Source: Flavobacterium zhairuonense (GTDB lineage Bacteria > Bacteroidota > Bacteroidia > Flavobacteriales > Flavobacteriaceae). Taken from it: a stretch of DNA of 64,000 nucleotides. The notes under the pieces were generated by a model. It saw only the letters and a list, made by a program, of their open reading frames with translations, had not been told where the DNA came from and did not search any database. The translations under genes and the position numbers were made by a program. This document shows, in pieces, positions 32,715 to 40,925 of the stretch; the stretch's first letter is position 1, and each line of letters opens with the position of its first letter. Location of the stretch: positions 496,001-560,000 of the forward strand of contig NZ_SJSY01000075.1 in assembly GCF_004352915.1 (NCBI RefSeq). The letters are read 5' to 3'.

Positions 32715-32750
32715 AAAAAAACCACCAGAGTAAACTGGTGGTTTTTTTTT
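32715..32750 (+). terminator. Terminator of the LacI-type gene
   Basis: ACCACCAG and CTGGTGGT form a stem around AGTAAA, with A-run before and nine T bases after. Confidence 0.92.
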
Positions 32751-32761
32751 GTGATATGAAG

Positions 32762-33250
32762 TTATTGAGTTTCATCGATGACTTGAGGTGAATGTAAATT
32801 TGGTCCCGACCAATCATTATACATCTTTAAGTAATCTAAAAGAATTTTTTGATTTTTAATGTCATATCCCTTTGTGTATTCGGCTATTGAAGATATATCT
32901 TTCTCATCGTAATAAAATAGATGTTTATTGTTCTTTTCAAGAATTCCCCAATAATTATCTGCTCCAGAACCAAAAGAATAAAATCTAACAAGTAAAAAGC
33001 TTCTTTCTGGCTTACTTGAGAAAACTTCAATGCATTTAGAAATGCCAATATTATTCGAGTATTTTTTGATTAATGATTTTGCCTTTATATCATTTACCCC
33101 AAACTGATTATGATCAATCAAAAATTGAATTATTTCTTTTTGATATTTTTTTATTCTATAATCTTTATCTACTCTAAAACCTTTCTGGCTATAGAGAGCT
33201 GATGTAGAAATAGACAATAAAAAAAATAAACACAATTTAACTTTGAACAT
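32762..33250 (-). CDS. Small secreted protein of unknown function
   Basis: 162-residue protein with a signal peptide MFKVKLCLFFLLSISTSALYSQ. The mature part is basic in its first half (KDYRIKKYQKEIIQFLIDHNQFGVNDIKAKSLIKKYSNN) and ends LLDYLKMYNDWSGPNLHSPQ. No family recognised. It follows polA by 16 bp on the same strand, which may be chance. Confidence 0.7.
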   Translation of the reverse strand: MFKVKLCLFFLLSISTSALYSQKGFRVDKDYRIKKYQKEIIQFLIDHNQFGVNDIKAKSLIKKYSNNIGISKCIEVFSSKPERSFLLVRFYSFGSGADNYWGILEKNNKHLFYYDEKDISSIAEYTKGYDIKNQKILLDYLKMYNDWSGPNLHSPQVIDETQ

Positions 33251-33266
33251 AAAAAATCTAAAATTA

Positions 33267-36107
33267 TTAATGCGCTTCTAGCCAATCTTTACCCATTCCT
33301 AATTCAACTTCTAGTGGAACCGACATTTTAAATGCATTTTCCATTTCGTGTTTAATCATTGGCTGGATTTTTTCGAGTTCGTCATTGTGAACATCGAAAA
33401 CAAGCTCATCATGAACCTGAAGCAACATTTTAGATTTCCAGTTTTCGTCCTGTAATTTTTTATGAATGTTGATCATTGCAATTTTAATCACATCGGCGGC
33501 ACTTCCTTGAATTGGCGCGTTAACTGCATTTCGTTCAGCGGCACTTCTAACAACTGCATTTGCCGAATTGATATCTTTTAAATAACGGCGTCGGCCTGAA
33601 ATGGTTTGCACGTATCCTTTTTCTCTCGCAAATTCAATTTGTTCCTGAATAAATGATCTCAATCTAGGATAAGTTTTGTAGTAAGCATCAATCAAAGCGG
33701 CACTTTCGCTTCGAGATAATGAAGTCTGACTGCTTAATCCAAAAGCAGAAACACCATATATAATTCCGAAGTTTACTGTTTTGGCGTTGCTTCTTTGCTC
33801 ACGGGTCACATCTTCTAAAGCAACATCAAAAACTTTTGCGGCTGTTGATCTGTGAATATCTTCTCCATTTTGGAACGCTTTTATCATGTTTTCTTCACCA
33901 CTTAAAGCGGCGATGATTCGTAATTCAATTTGAGAATAATCGGCAGAGATTAAAGTGTAGTTTTCATCGCGAGCGACAAAAGCTTTGCGAATCTGGCGTC
34001 CTCTTTCGGTACGAATCGGAATATTTTGCAAGTTCGGATTGTTAGAGCTCAAACGTCCCGTTGCAGCAACTGTCTGCATATAATCGGTATGAACGCGTTG
34101 TGTCTTTTTGTCCACTTGCTCAGGTAAAGCCAAAATATAAGTGCTTTGTAGTTTTACCATTTGGCGCCAGTCCAGAATATCTTTTACAATTGGATTTTCG
34201 TTAGCCAAATAAGTCAAGACTTCTTCTCCAGTTGCATATTGACCGGTTTTGGTTTTCTTTTGTTTTGCGCCGCCGATCTTCATTTTTTCAAATAGAATAT
34301 CTCCTAATTGTTTTGGTGAAGCCAAATTGAATTTTTCGCCGGCAGTTTCGTATATTTTTTGTTCCAAAGATTTGATTTCGACATCCATTTCAGAAGACAT
34401 TCCTTTTAAGAAATCAACATCTAAACGAATTCCTTCAGTTTCCATAGCGGCCAAAACGCTCACTAATGGAATTTCGATTTCATCAAATAACTTCTTGGTT
34501 TCGGTTTTGTCTAGTTCTGTCGTGAAGATTTCCTTTAATTGTAAAGTAATGTCTGCATCTTCGGCGGCGTATTCTTTAATATCTTCCAAAGGAACATCGC
34601 GCATCGAAAGCTGATTTTTTCCTTTTTTGCCAATCAAATCTTCAATTGGTTTAGGAGAATATTTCAAATAGGTTTCGGCCAAAACATCCATATTATGACG
34701 CATATCAGGATTGATCAGATAATGTGCAATCATCGTATCGAAAAGTTTTCCTTTTACTGTGACGCCATAATTAGCAAGGATTTTTAGATCGTATTTTAAG
34801 TTTTGCCCAATTTTTTCAATGTTTTCATTTTCAAAAAACGGAACAAATTTGTTGATCAAAGTTTTAGCTTCTTCTTGGCTTTCTGGAAACGGAACATAAA
34901 ATGCTTTTCCTTTTTCATATGAAAAAGACATTCCGACTAATTCAGCGTGCAAAGCATCAATTCCAGTAGTTTCAGTGTCAAAACAAACTGAAGTTTGATT
35001 CTGTAAATTCTGCAATAACAATTTCACACCCAAATCTCCTTGAACACTCTGATAGGAGTGTGGTGTGTCTGATAGAGTGCTGTAGAATGAATTTTTTGGA
35101 GTTTCTGAATCTTCATCTGCGGAAGCGCTTCCAAACAGATCAAATTGATCTTCGTTTTTTGGTTGTGGCTTTTTGTACAATTTAGCATCAGAAACTTCGG
35201 GAGCTGCGGTTTGTGTTCCATCTGTTTTGAACAAATTGTCAAATTGCTCTGCCATTCTTCTGAATTCTAATTCTTGAAAAATAGCTTCGGTTTTTTCAAT
35301 ATCCGGACGCGATAATTCATAATCATTTTCGTCAAAAGTAACAGGGCAATCTAATAAAATAGTTGCCAATGTTTTAGAAAGCAAACCTTTTTCTTTGTTT
35401 GCTTCAATATTCTCTTTCATTTTGCCTTTCAGCTTGTCAGTATTTGCCAAAAGGTTTTCCATTGTGCCAAATTCTTTCAAAAGTTTTTTGGCTGTAACTT
35501 CGCCAACTCCTGGAAGTCCAGGAATATTATCGGCGGCGTCGCCCATCATTCCAAGAAAGTCAATTACTTGTTCTGGTCTTTCGATTTCAAATTTTTCTAA
35601 AACTTCAGGAACGCCCCAAATTTCGATTCCGTTACCCATTCGGGCAGGTTTGTACATGAAGATGTTTTCAGAAACTAATTGTGCAAAATCTTTATCGGGA
35701 GTTACCATAAAAACTTTGTAATTCTGTTTTTCGGCTTGCTTAGCAATAGTTCCAATTAAGTCATCGGCTTCAAAACCTTCAACTTCAATAATAGGAATAT
35801 GCATTGCTTTTAAAAGTTCGCATATATAAGGAACAGCAATTTTGATTGCTTCGGGCGTTACATCACGGTTTGCTTTATATTCAGGAAATAAATCATTTCG
35901 AAGCGTACTTCCGCCTTTATCAAAAGCGACAGCCAAATGATCTGGTTTTTCTCTTTTAATAACATCCAAAAGTGAGTTCATGAAGCCCATAATTGCAGAT
36001 GTATCCATTCCTTTTGAGTTGATTCTCGGGTTTTTTATAAAAGCATAATAACCACGAAAAATTAATGCATAAGCATCTAGAAGAAAAAGGCGTTTTTGAG
36101 TTGACAT
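33267..36107 (-). CDS. polA: DNA polymerase I
   Basis: 946-residue polymerase with all three domains. The 5'-3' exonuclease occupies about residues 1-290 (LFLLDAYALIFRGYYAF, FEADDLIGTIA, VTPDKDFAQLV, LPGVGEVTAKKLLKEFG). The 3'-5' exonuclease begins near 370 with FDTETTGIDALHAELVGMSFS, retaining catalytic DxE, so proofreading is likely. The polymerase domain contains SADYSQIELRIIAALSGE (motif A), RSNAKTVNFGIIYGVSAFGLS (motif B), and LQVHDELVFDV (motif C). Length normal. Confidence 0.98.
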   Translation of the reverse strand: MSTQKRLFLLDAYALIFRGYYAFIKNPRINSKGMDTSAIMGFMNSLLDVIKREKPDHLAVAFDKGGSTLRNDLFPEYKANRDVTPEAIKIAVPYICELLKAMHIPIIEVEGFEADDLIGTIAKQAEKQNYKVFMVTPDKDFAQLVSENIFMYKPARMGNGIEIWGVPEVLEKFEIERPEQVIDFLGMMGDAADNIPGLPGVGEVTAKKLLKEFGTMENLLANTDKLKGKMKENIEANKEKGLLSKTLATILLDCPVTFDENDYELSRPDIEKTEAIFQELEFRRMAEQFDNLFKTDGTQTAAPEVSDAKLYKKPQPKNEDQFDLFGSASADEDSETPKNSFYSTLSDTPHSYQSVQGDLGVKLLLQNLQNQTSVCFDTETTGIDALHAELVGMSFSYEKGKAFYVPFPESQEEAKTLINKFVPFFENENIEKIGQNLKYDLKILANYGVTVKGKLFDTMIAHYLINPDMRHNMDVLAETYLKYSPKPIEDLIGKKGKNQLSMRDVPLEDIKEYAAEDADITLQLKEIFTTELDKTETKKLFDEIEIPLVSVLAAMETEGIRLDVDFLKGMSSEMDVEIKSLEQKIYETAGEKFNLASPKQLGDILFEKMKIGGAKQKKTKTGQYATGEEVLTYLANENPIVKDILDWRQMVKLQSTYILALPEQVDKKTQRVHTDYMQTVAATGRLSSNNPNLQNIPIRTERGRQIRKAFVARDENYTLISADYSQIELRIIAALSGEENMIKAFQNGEDIHRSTAAKVFDVALEDVTREQRSNAKTVNFGIIYGVSAFGLSSQTSLSRSESAALIDAYYKTYPRLRSFIQEQIEFAREKGYVQTISGRRRYLKDINSANAVVRSAAERNAVNAPIQGSAADVIKIAMINIHKKLQDENWKSKMLLQVHDELVFDVHNDELEKIQPMIKHEMENAFKMSVPLEVELGMGKDWLEAH

Positions 36108-36178
36108 ATTAAAAATATTAGTCTGTAAAAATAAACAATTGGGTTCTCAAAAATTAGACTAACGAGATTTTTTTTCCA

Positions 36179-36303
36179 CCATATAAGTTATATGAGTTCA
36201 TTTTAGCAAGGTATGCACTGTAGAGACGCTCATTGTAGAGGCGCACTGCAGTGCGCCTGTTTGTATATTGTTAAATTAAATGAAACTTATATGACTTATA
36301 TGG
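36179..36303. repeat. MITE-like 125-bp inverted-repeat element
   Basis: The left end CCATATAAGTTATATGAG (36179-36203 with GTTCATT) is complementary, with few mismatches, to the right end at 36278-36303 (AAATGAAACTTATATGAC then TTATATGG). The centre carries a GTAGAGGCGCAC palindrome. It occupies much of the 328-bp gap between polA and the first small-protein gene, and has no coding potential. Confidence 0.7.
36235..36258. repeat. GTAGAGGCGCAC palindromic repeat, copy 2
   Basis: GTAGAGGCGCACTGCAGTGCGCCT, with GGCGCACTGCAGTGCGCC a perfect 18-bp palindrome. Nested inside the inverted-repeat element and related to 21704-21729. Confidence 0.7.
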
Positions 36304-36356
36304 TTCAAAAAACAGCAAAGCGTTAATGTCTCGTTAAATAATTCAGTTTGTAAGAA

Positions 36357-36378
36357 TTCTTCATTTTTTCTTCATTTT
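36357..36378 (+). promoter_or_regulatory. Tandem 11-bp direct repeat, putative OmpR-family operator 1
   Basis: TTCTTCATTTT occurs twice head-to-tail without mismatch. It ends 7 bp before the -7 element and so occupies the -35 region. The same word pair occurs at 39161-39182 before the third small-protein gene. Confidence 0.75.
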
Positions 36379-36385
36379 GCGAAAG

Positions 36386-36393
36386 TAATTTTG
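36386..36393 (+). promoter_or_regulatory. -7 element of the first small-protein operon
   Basis: TAATTTTG, matching TAnnTTTG, 42 nt upstream of the ATG at 36436. No TTTG -33 element; the direct repeats are there instead. Confidence 0.65.
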
Positions 36394-36435
36394 AAGTGTA
36401 AAATAAAAGGTATTAATTTTTAAATCTTAGAAATC

Positions 36436-36633
36436 ATGAGAAATTTATTGATGGTATTAGTGGCAGTTTTAGGTGCAAGTGCAATGGTTCATGCTTTTCC
36501 TGCGAAAAACCAACAAACAGCACCTGTGAAAGAGGTTACGGCAACAAAACACCCAAAAAACAAATCTGATAAAAAAACAAAATCAGAAAAAAGTGAAGCT
36601 CCAAAAGCTGAAACAGCAAAAGTAAAAAAGTAA
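36436..36633 (+). CDS. Small secreted Lys/Ala-rich protein, copy 1
   Basis: 65 residues. A signal peptide MRNLLMVLVAVLGASAMVHA ends in a signal-peptidase site, leaving a mature peptide of about 45 residues rich in Lys, Ala, Thr and Pro and with no cysteine. Related to the genes at 36684 and 39243 in signal peptide and tail composition (SEAPKAETAKVKK). The composition and size resemble enterobacterial Asr acid-shock protein, though no homology is claimed. Its upstream sequence CTTAGAAATC-ATGAGAAATTTATT is shared with the next gene, a tandem duplication. Confidence 0.8.
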   Translation: MRNLLMVLVAVLGASAMVHAFPAKNQQTAPVKEVTATKHPKNKSDKKTKSEKSEAPKAETAKVKK

Positions 36634-36683
36634 AATAAAAAATTTTAAAGAATAAAATCAATTAATTAAAAAACTTAGAAATC

Positions 36684-36920
36684 ATGAGAAATTTATTTAT
36701 GGCGATCGCCGCAGTTTTAGGAACAAGTGCAATGGTAACAGCAGCTCCAGCTCCAGTTAAGAAAGCTCCTGGAAAAGAAGTAAAAGCAACTCCTCAGCAA
36801 GATACAAAAGCAACACCTGCAAAAGAGGAAAAAGCAGCTAAACATTCTAAACATCATAATAAAAAAGCAAAATCAGCAAAAACTGAAGCTCCAAAAACAG
36901 AAGCTTCAACTATGAAATAA
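36684..36920 (+). CDS. Small secreted Lys/Ala-rich protein, copy 2
   Basis: 78 residues with signal peptide MRNLFMAIAAVLGTSAMVTA followed by APAPVKKAPGKEVKATP and a His/Lys stretch KHSKHHNKKAKSAKTEAPKTEA. The 50-bp spacer from copy 1 has no promoter, and the shared start region shows duplication. A terminator follows at 36999. The mature peptide is expected in the periplasm, or beyond. Confidence 0.8.
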   Translation: MRNLFMAIAAVLGTSAMVTAAPAPVKKAPGKEVKATPQQDTKATPAKEEKAAKHSKHHNKKAKSAKTEAPKTEASTMK

Positions 36921-36998
36921 CAGCATTTGTTTTTGATTTGTTTTCAGATTCATGGTTAGAAAACAAAACAGGGATAATGGTTATGGAGAATGCGGTTG

Positions 36999-37031
36999 AA
37001 AAAGCTGACGAAGAAATTTGTCGGCTTTTTT
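36999..37031 (+). terminator. Terminator of small-protein genes 1-2
   Basis: AAAAAGCTGACGAA and TTTGTCGGCTTTTT form a stem (two G-U pairs) around GAAA, then TT. The sequence resembles the terminator at 39502-39533 after copy 3. Confidence 0.75.
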
Positions 37032-37109
37032 AATCGTTAATTTTTTAATAATAGTCGTCGGGATTTTTTAAAATTGCTTAAATTTAATTGCGCTTAATAG
37101 CTACAGATT

Positions 37110-37784
37110 ATGAATATTTTAATTGTTGAAGACAATAAGGAACTTGCGGTCGAAGTTTATGATTTTTTGTGCAATGCAGGTTATGTATGTAAAATTACAC
37201 ATACTTGTGATGAAGCTCTTGAAGAAGTAGCTGGGAATGATTTTGATGCGATGCTTCTTGATTTAGGATTGCCGGATGGCGATGGTTTTGAGGTTTTGAA
37301 AGCGGTAAGAAAAACACAGTCAAAAATGGCTGTTATTGTTTTGACGGCTCGTGGTGAATTAGATGACAGAATAAATGGTCTGCATTTAGGCGCTGATGAT
37401 TATTTGACAAAACCTTTTGCATTGACTGAACTTAGTGCGAGATTGTTTGCCGTGATTCGCAGAATTCATGGTTTTACTTTGAACAATTTAAGCATTCACG
37501 GATTTTTGCTGCAGCTTCAAGATTATAAAGTCAGTTATAATGAAGTGCCGATTAGTTTAACCAAAAAAGAGTTTGATATTTTTCAATATTTAGTGCTGAA
37601 CAAAAACCGAGTTATTACAAGACTTCAATTGACAGAGCATATTTGGGGCGATATTCTAGAAGTCAATTCCGATTCTAATTTTATTGATGTTCATGTACGA
37701 AATCTTCGAAAAAAATTAGATAAACATACCACAATAGATTGGTTTGAAACGGTTAGAAATGTTGGTTATCGAATCAATGAATAA
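37110..37784 (+). CDS. OmpR-family response regulator
   Basis: 224 residues. The receiver domain has acidic pocket VEDNKEL, phosphoacceptor Asp51 in MLLDLGLPDGDGFEV, VLTARGELDDRINGLHLGADDYLTKPF with the conserved Thr and Lys. The C-terminal winged helix (about 128-222) has LTKKEFDIFQYLVLNKNRVITRLQLTEHIWGD and SNFIDVHVRNLRKKLD. This fold normally binds tandem direct repeats with 11-bp period, as found at 36357 and 39161. It is 12 bp upstream of its kinase gene. Confidence 0.95.
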   Translation: MNILIVEDNKELAVEVYDFLCNAGYVCKITHTCDEALEEVAGNDFDAMLLDLGLPDGDGFEVLKAVRKTQSKMAVIVLTARGELDDRINGLHLGADDYLTKPFALTELSARLFAVIRRIHGFTLNNLSIHGFLLQLQDYKVSYNEVPISLTKKEFDIFQYLVLNKNRVITRLQLTEHIWGDILEVNSDSNFIDVHVRNLRKKLDKHTTIDWFETVRNVGYRINE

Positions 37785-37796
37785 AAAGACAAATTT

Positions 37797-39134
37797 GTGA
37801 AGATAAAACACCAGTTGGCTATTTTTAATGCACTGACAAGATTGTTGGTGATTTTGATTTTATGGCTGATGTTGCCCATTTTGGTCGAAAATGTGGTTTA
37901 CAGGCATATCAATAACGGCTTGGTTGAAAAAAAGAAAAAATTCATTGATCATTTGAATAAAAAAGAAATAGATGATTTTATTCAGAATGCCGATGATTCA
38001 ACCGAAACCTATTCTCAATTTTCGACACTACACAGCGAATTTTTGGTTCTTTCTAAAATTCCTATAAAAGATAATGATAAAAAGACTTTTTTCAATAATG
38101 AATACCGAATTATTGAAGGAGAAGAAAATGAATATCGAATTCTGCAATATCATTTTACTTATGAAAATCAAGGTTATCAGCTGGAAATTGGTAGTAGCCT
38201 CAGCGAAGTAAATGACTTGACGTTCATTATTCGATTCTTTATTATTATTGTGTTGGTGGTTATTCTGCTCGTTACTTTTTTGGCAGATACCGTTTATATT
38301 GAATATCTTTTAAAACCTTTTTATAAAATCATTGATACAAAAATAAAGCGTGTCAACGAGCCAGAAGCTTTTGATCATACTCCGATAAAAGCAAATTCTA
38401 GAGATTTTAGAGAACTTGATTTGGTGTTAAACCAAATGATGGATCGAATTACAGAGCTTTTTAAGAAAGAAAAACAATTCATCTCAAACGTTTCTCACGA
38501 ATTGCTCACTCCAATTGCATTGCTGAAAAATAAATTCGAAAATTTATTGCAAAATGAATCTTTAGATGATAATGCGGTTGATAAAATAGTTGGATCAATG
38601 AAGACATTGGACATGCTGAAAAAAATAATCAATAATTTGTTGCTGATTTCCCGAATTGAAAACAATCAATATGAAGCAAATGAAGAGATTAATTTTTATG
38701 AAATTGTCAATGACTTACAGGAAGATTTAGAAGATCGAATTGAAGATCGAGAAATTGAGTTTGTAAATAAAATGGAGCACGATTATGTTTTTACAGGAAA
38801 CAAAACGCTGATTCATATTTTGATTTATAATTTGGTTACCAATGCCATAAAATACAATCGCCCAAACGGAAAAATTATTGCCAAAGATGGTTTTGAAAAA
38901 GGGCGTTATTTTATTTCCATAACAGATACAGGTCTTGGAATGAGTGAGGCGCATCTTGAAAAAATATTTAATCGATTTGCTAGAATCAGTTCAGATCAGG
39001 ACGGGCAGGGTTTAGGGCTCGCAATTGCCGAAAGTATTGCCTCTTTTCACCATATTGAAATCAAAGTAGAGTCAGAAATTAATGTTGGTACAATATTCAC
39101 TTTGATCGTTCCTGAGCCTCTAAAACATAATTAA
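37797..39134 (+). CDS. Sensor histidine kinase partnered with the response regulator
   Basis: 445 residues, starting with GTG at 37797. Two membrane segments (about 10-30 and 143-163) flank a periplasmic sensor of about 110 residues rich in charged residues (EKKKKFIDHLNKKEIDDFIQNADDS). His234 lies in FISNVSHELLTPIALLKN. The ATPase domain has NLVTNAIKYNRPNGKI, ITDTGLGMSEAHLEKIFNRFARI and GQGLGLAIAESIA. A HAMP-like linker around 170-220 is suggested by its length and charge. Signal unknown. Confidence 0.93.
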   Translation: MKIKHQLAIFNALTRLLVILILWLMLPILVENVVYRHINNGLVEKKKKFIDHLNKKEIDDFIQNADDSTETYSQFSTLHSEFLVLSKIPIKDNDKKTFFNNEYRIIEGEENEYRILQYHFTYENQGYQLEIGSSLSEVNDLTFIIRFFIIIVLVVILLVTFLADTVYIEYLLKPFYKIIDTKIKRVNEPEAFDHTPIKANSRDFRELDLVLNQMMDRITELFKKEKQFISNVSHELLTPIALLKNKFENLLQNESLDDNAVDKIVGSMKTLDMLKKIINNLLLISRIENNQYEANEEINFYEIVNDLQEDLEDRIEDREIEFVNKMEHDYVFTGNKTLIHILIYNLVTNAIKYNRPNGKIIAKDGFEKGRYFISITDTGLGMSEAHLEKIFNRFARISSDQDGQGLGLAIAESIASFHHIEIKVESEINVGTIFTLIVPEPLKHN

Positions 39135-39160
39135 AAGTTAATTTTTTTGAAATGGTTTAA

Positions 39161-39182
39161 TCTTCATTTTGTCTTCATTTAG
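39161..39182 (+). promoter_or_regulatory. Tandem 11-bp direct repeat, putative OmpR-family operator 2
   Basis: TCTTCATTTTG followed at once by TCTTCATTTAG, an 11-bp period. It ends 6 bp before the -7 element at 39189, the same geometry as operator 1. Confidence 0.75.
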
Positions 39183-39188
39183 TGATTC

Positions 39189-39196
39189 TATCTTTG
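39189..39196 (+). promoter_or_regulatory. -7 element of the third small-protein gene
   Basis: TATCTTTG, matching TAnnTTTG, 46 nt upstream of the ATG at 39243. Confidence 0.65.
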
Positions 39197-39242
39197 AGGT
39201 ATAATAATAGAAGTAATAAACAAATCAGTAAAATTTTTAGTT

Positions 39243-39434
39243 ATGAAAAAAATAGTAATGGTTGCAGTAGCTGTTCTAGGAACAGTAGCAATGGTAAATG
39301 CTCAAACAACTCCAGCTCAAGCTAAAGCAGCTCCAGCAAAAGAAGCTAAAGCTCCAGCAAAAGAGAAAAAAGCAGACAAAAAAGCTAAAAAAGCAGAGGC
39401 AACTAAGCCAGAAGCGGCAAAAACTCAAAAATAA
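39243..39434 (+). CDS. Small secreted Lys/Ala-rich protein, copy 3
   Basis: 63 residues. The signal peptide is MKKIVMVAVAVLGTVAMVNA; the mature peptide QTTPAQAKAAPAKEAKAPAK and on is made almost only of Ala, Lys, Pro, Glu, Thr and Gln. A paralogue of the two genes upstream of the two-component system, with the same operator-promoter geometry and a related terminator. A structural or buffering role in the envelope is possible; no function is known. Confidence 0.8.
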   Translation: MKKIVMVAVAVLGTVAMVNAQTTPAQAKAAPAKEAKAPAKEKKADKKAKKAEATKPEAAKTQK

Positions 39435-39501
39435 AAAAATAAGTTTGCCTTGGCAGCAGACTTTGTGTGGATTATAAAAGGTTTTAAAAAATTTGGTAGA
39501 G

Positions 39502-39533
39502 AAAAAGCTGGTGGAGAAATCTGCCAGCTTTTT
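39502..39533 (+). terminator. Terminator of small-protein gene 3
   Basis: AAAAAGCTGG and CCAGCTTTTT form a perfect stem around TGGAGAAATCTG. Confidence 0.85.
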
Positions 39534-39616
39534 GTTCTTTATTTTTGAGTTAAATTTTTGATAATAAAAAGCAATAAAATTTTCATTCTTTGTTACTTTG
39601 CTTAAAACTATAACTA

Positions 39617-40852
39617 ATGATCATTCGTTTTATAATTCTTTGTGCCCTTTTTCTATTTATTGAATTTTATTCCTATCAGGCCTTTCGTACTTTAATTAAA
39701 ACGAGATGGGTTTTAGTAAGTTATCAACTCATAAGTTTTCTTCTTTTAGCCTTTATCATTTATTCTTTTACTCAGTTTGACCGTTCAGTAGGGCAGACCA
39801 AGCAAACCATGTTTACAATGGGGTTAATGCTTTTGGTTTATGTTCCAAAAATCGTTCTTACATTGGTAATGTTTGGTGAAGACATTTTTAGAATTGGTGC
39901 AAGCCTTTTGAATTATTTCATGTATAATGCGCCAAGAAAAGAAATAATGCCAGACAGAAGAAAGTTCATTAGTCAAATTGCTTTAGGTTTGGCGGCTGTG
40001 CCCTTTTTGTCTTTGATTTACGGAATTTTTGAAGGAAAATATAATTTCAAAGTAATCAAGCAGACTGTCTTTTTTCCAGATTTGCCAGATGCTTTTGATG
40101 GTTTTAAAATTACACAAATTTCAGATGTTCATAGCGGCAGTTTTGATAATCCTGAAAAGATAAATTATGCCATCGATTTGATCAATGATCAAGAAGCCGA
40201 TATGATTTTGTTTACTGGCGATATCGTAAATACGCATGCAAAAGAAATGCATCCGTGGCTGGAGACTTTTAGCCGAATCAAAGATTATAAATATGGAAAA
40301 TTTTCAGTTTTAGGAAATCATGATTATGGTGAATATGTGACTTGGCCATCAGAAAAAGAAAAGGACGAAAACTTTCAAGAAATCAAAAAACTTTATGGTC
40401 AAATTGGTTTTAAACTAATGCTGAACGAACATACTTATATTCAAAAAGGCAATGATAAAATCGCTTTAATCGGAGTAGAGAACTGGGGAGTCAATTTCAA
40501 AAAGGCTGGAGATTTAAATAAAGCCTCTGAAAATGTTGCTAAAGAAGATTTTAAAGTCTTGATGAGCCACGATCCAAGTCATTGGGACGCCGAAATTAAA
40601 GATCACCCTAAAAACTTTCATTTAACATTGGCTGGGCATACGCACGGAATGCAGTTTGGAATTGAGATTCCGGGCTATTTTAAATGGAGTTTGGCGCAGT
40701 ATATTTATAAACAATGGGCTGGTTTATACGAAACTGCCGGAAGATACGTTTATGTTAACCGCGGATTTGGTTTTCACGCCTATCCAGGCCGAGTTGGCAT
40801 TATGCCAGAAATAACAGTGATTGAACTAAAAAAGGGCAAGAATGTGGCTTAA
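39617..40852 (+). CDS. Membrane-anchored metallophosphoesterase
   Basis: 411 residues. About four N-terminal membrane segments (within residues 1-145) precede a calcineurin-like phosphoesterase domain. Metal ligands are seen in QISDVHSGSFD, FTGDIVN, LGNHDYGEY, LMSHDPSHWD and LAGHTHGMQFG. This group resembles YkuE/YaeI-type phosphodiesterases that can cleave UDP-diacylglucosamine or lipid phosphates, but the substrate is not evident here. It follows the small-protein cassette after a terminator, so it is transcribed separately. Confidence 0.93.
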   Translation: MIIRFIILCALFLFIEFYSYQAFRTLIKTRWVLVSYQLISFLLLAFIIYSFTQFDRSVGQTKQTMFTMGLMLLVYVPKIVLTLVMFGEDIFRIGASLLNYFMYNAPRKEIMPDRRKFISQIALGLAAVPFLSLIYGIFEGKYNFKVIKQTVFFPDLPDAFDGFKITQISDVHSGSFDNPEKINYAIDLINDQEADMILFTGDIVNTHAKEMHPWLETFSRIKDYKYGKFSVLGNHDYGEYVTWPSEKEKDENFQEIKKLYGQIGFKLMLNEHTYIQKGNDKIALIGVENWGVNFKKAGDLNKASENVAKEDFKVLMSHDPSHWDAEIKDHPKNFHLTLAGHTHGMQFGIEIPGYFKWSLAQYIYKQWAGLYETAGRYVYVNRGFGFHAYPGRVGIMPEITVIELKKGKNVA

Positions 40853-40866
40853 TTCGTTAAAAATGC

Positions 40867-40874
40867 TACATTTG
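40867..40874 (+). promoter_or_regulatory. -7 element of the thioredoxin-fold gene
   Basis: TACATTTG, a TAnnTTTG match, 51 nt upstream of the ATG at 40926. Confidence 0.55.
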
Positions 40875-40925
40875 TAGAATATTTGCCTCTTTGTAGTAAA
40901 TTAAAAAATTTAAATTTTTGGTTTT

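Noticed and set aside
36108-36435. A small gene in the polA upstream gap
   Set aside because: Only repeats, the direct-repeat operator and the promoter are visible; frames are short and without a ribosome-binding context.
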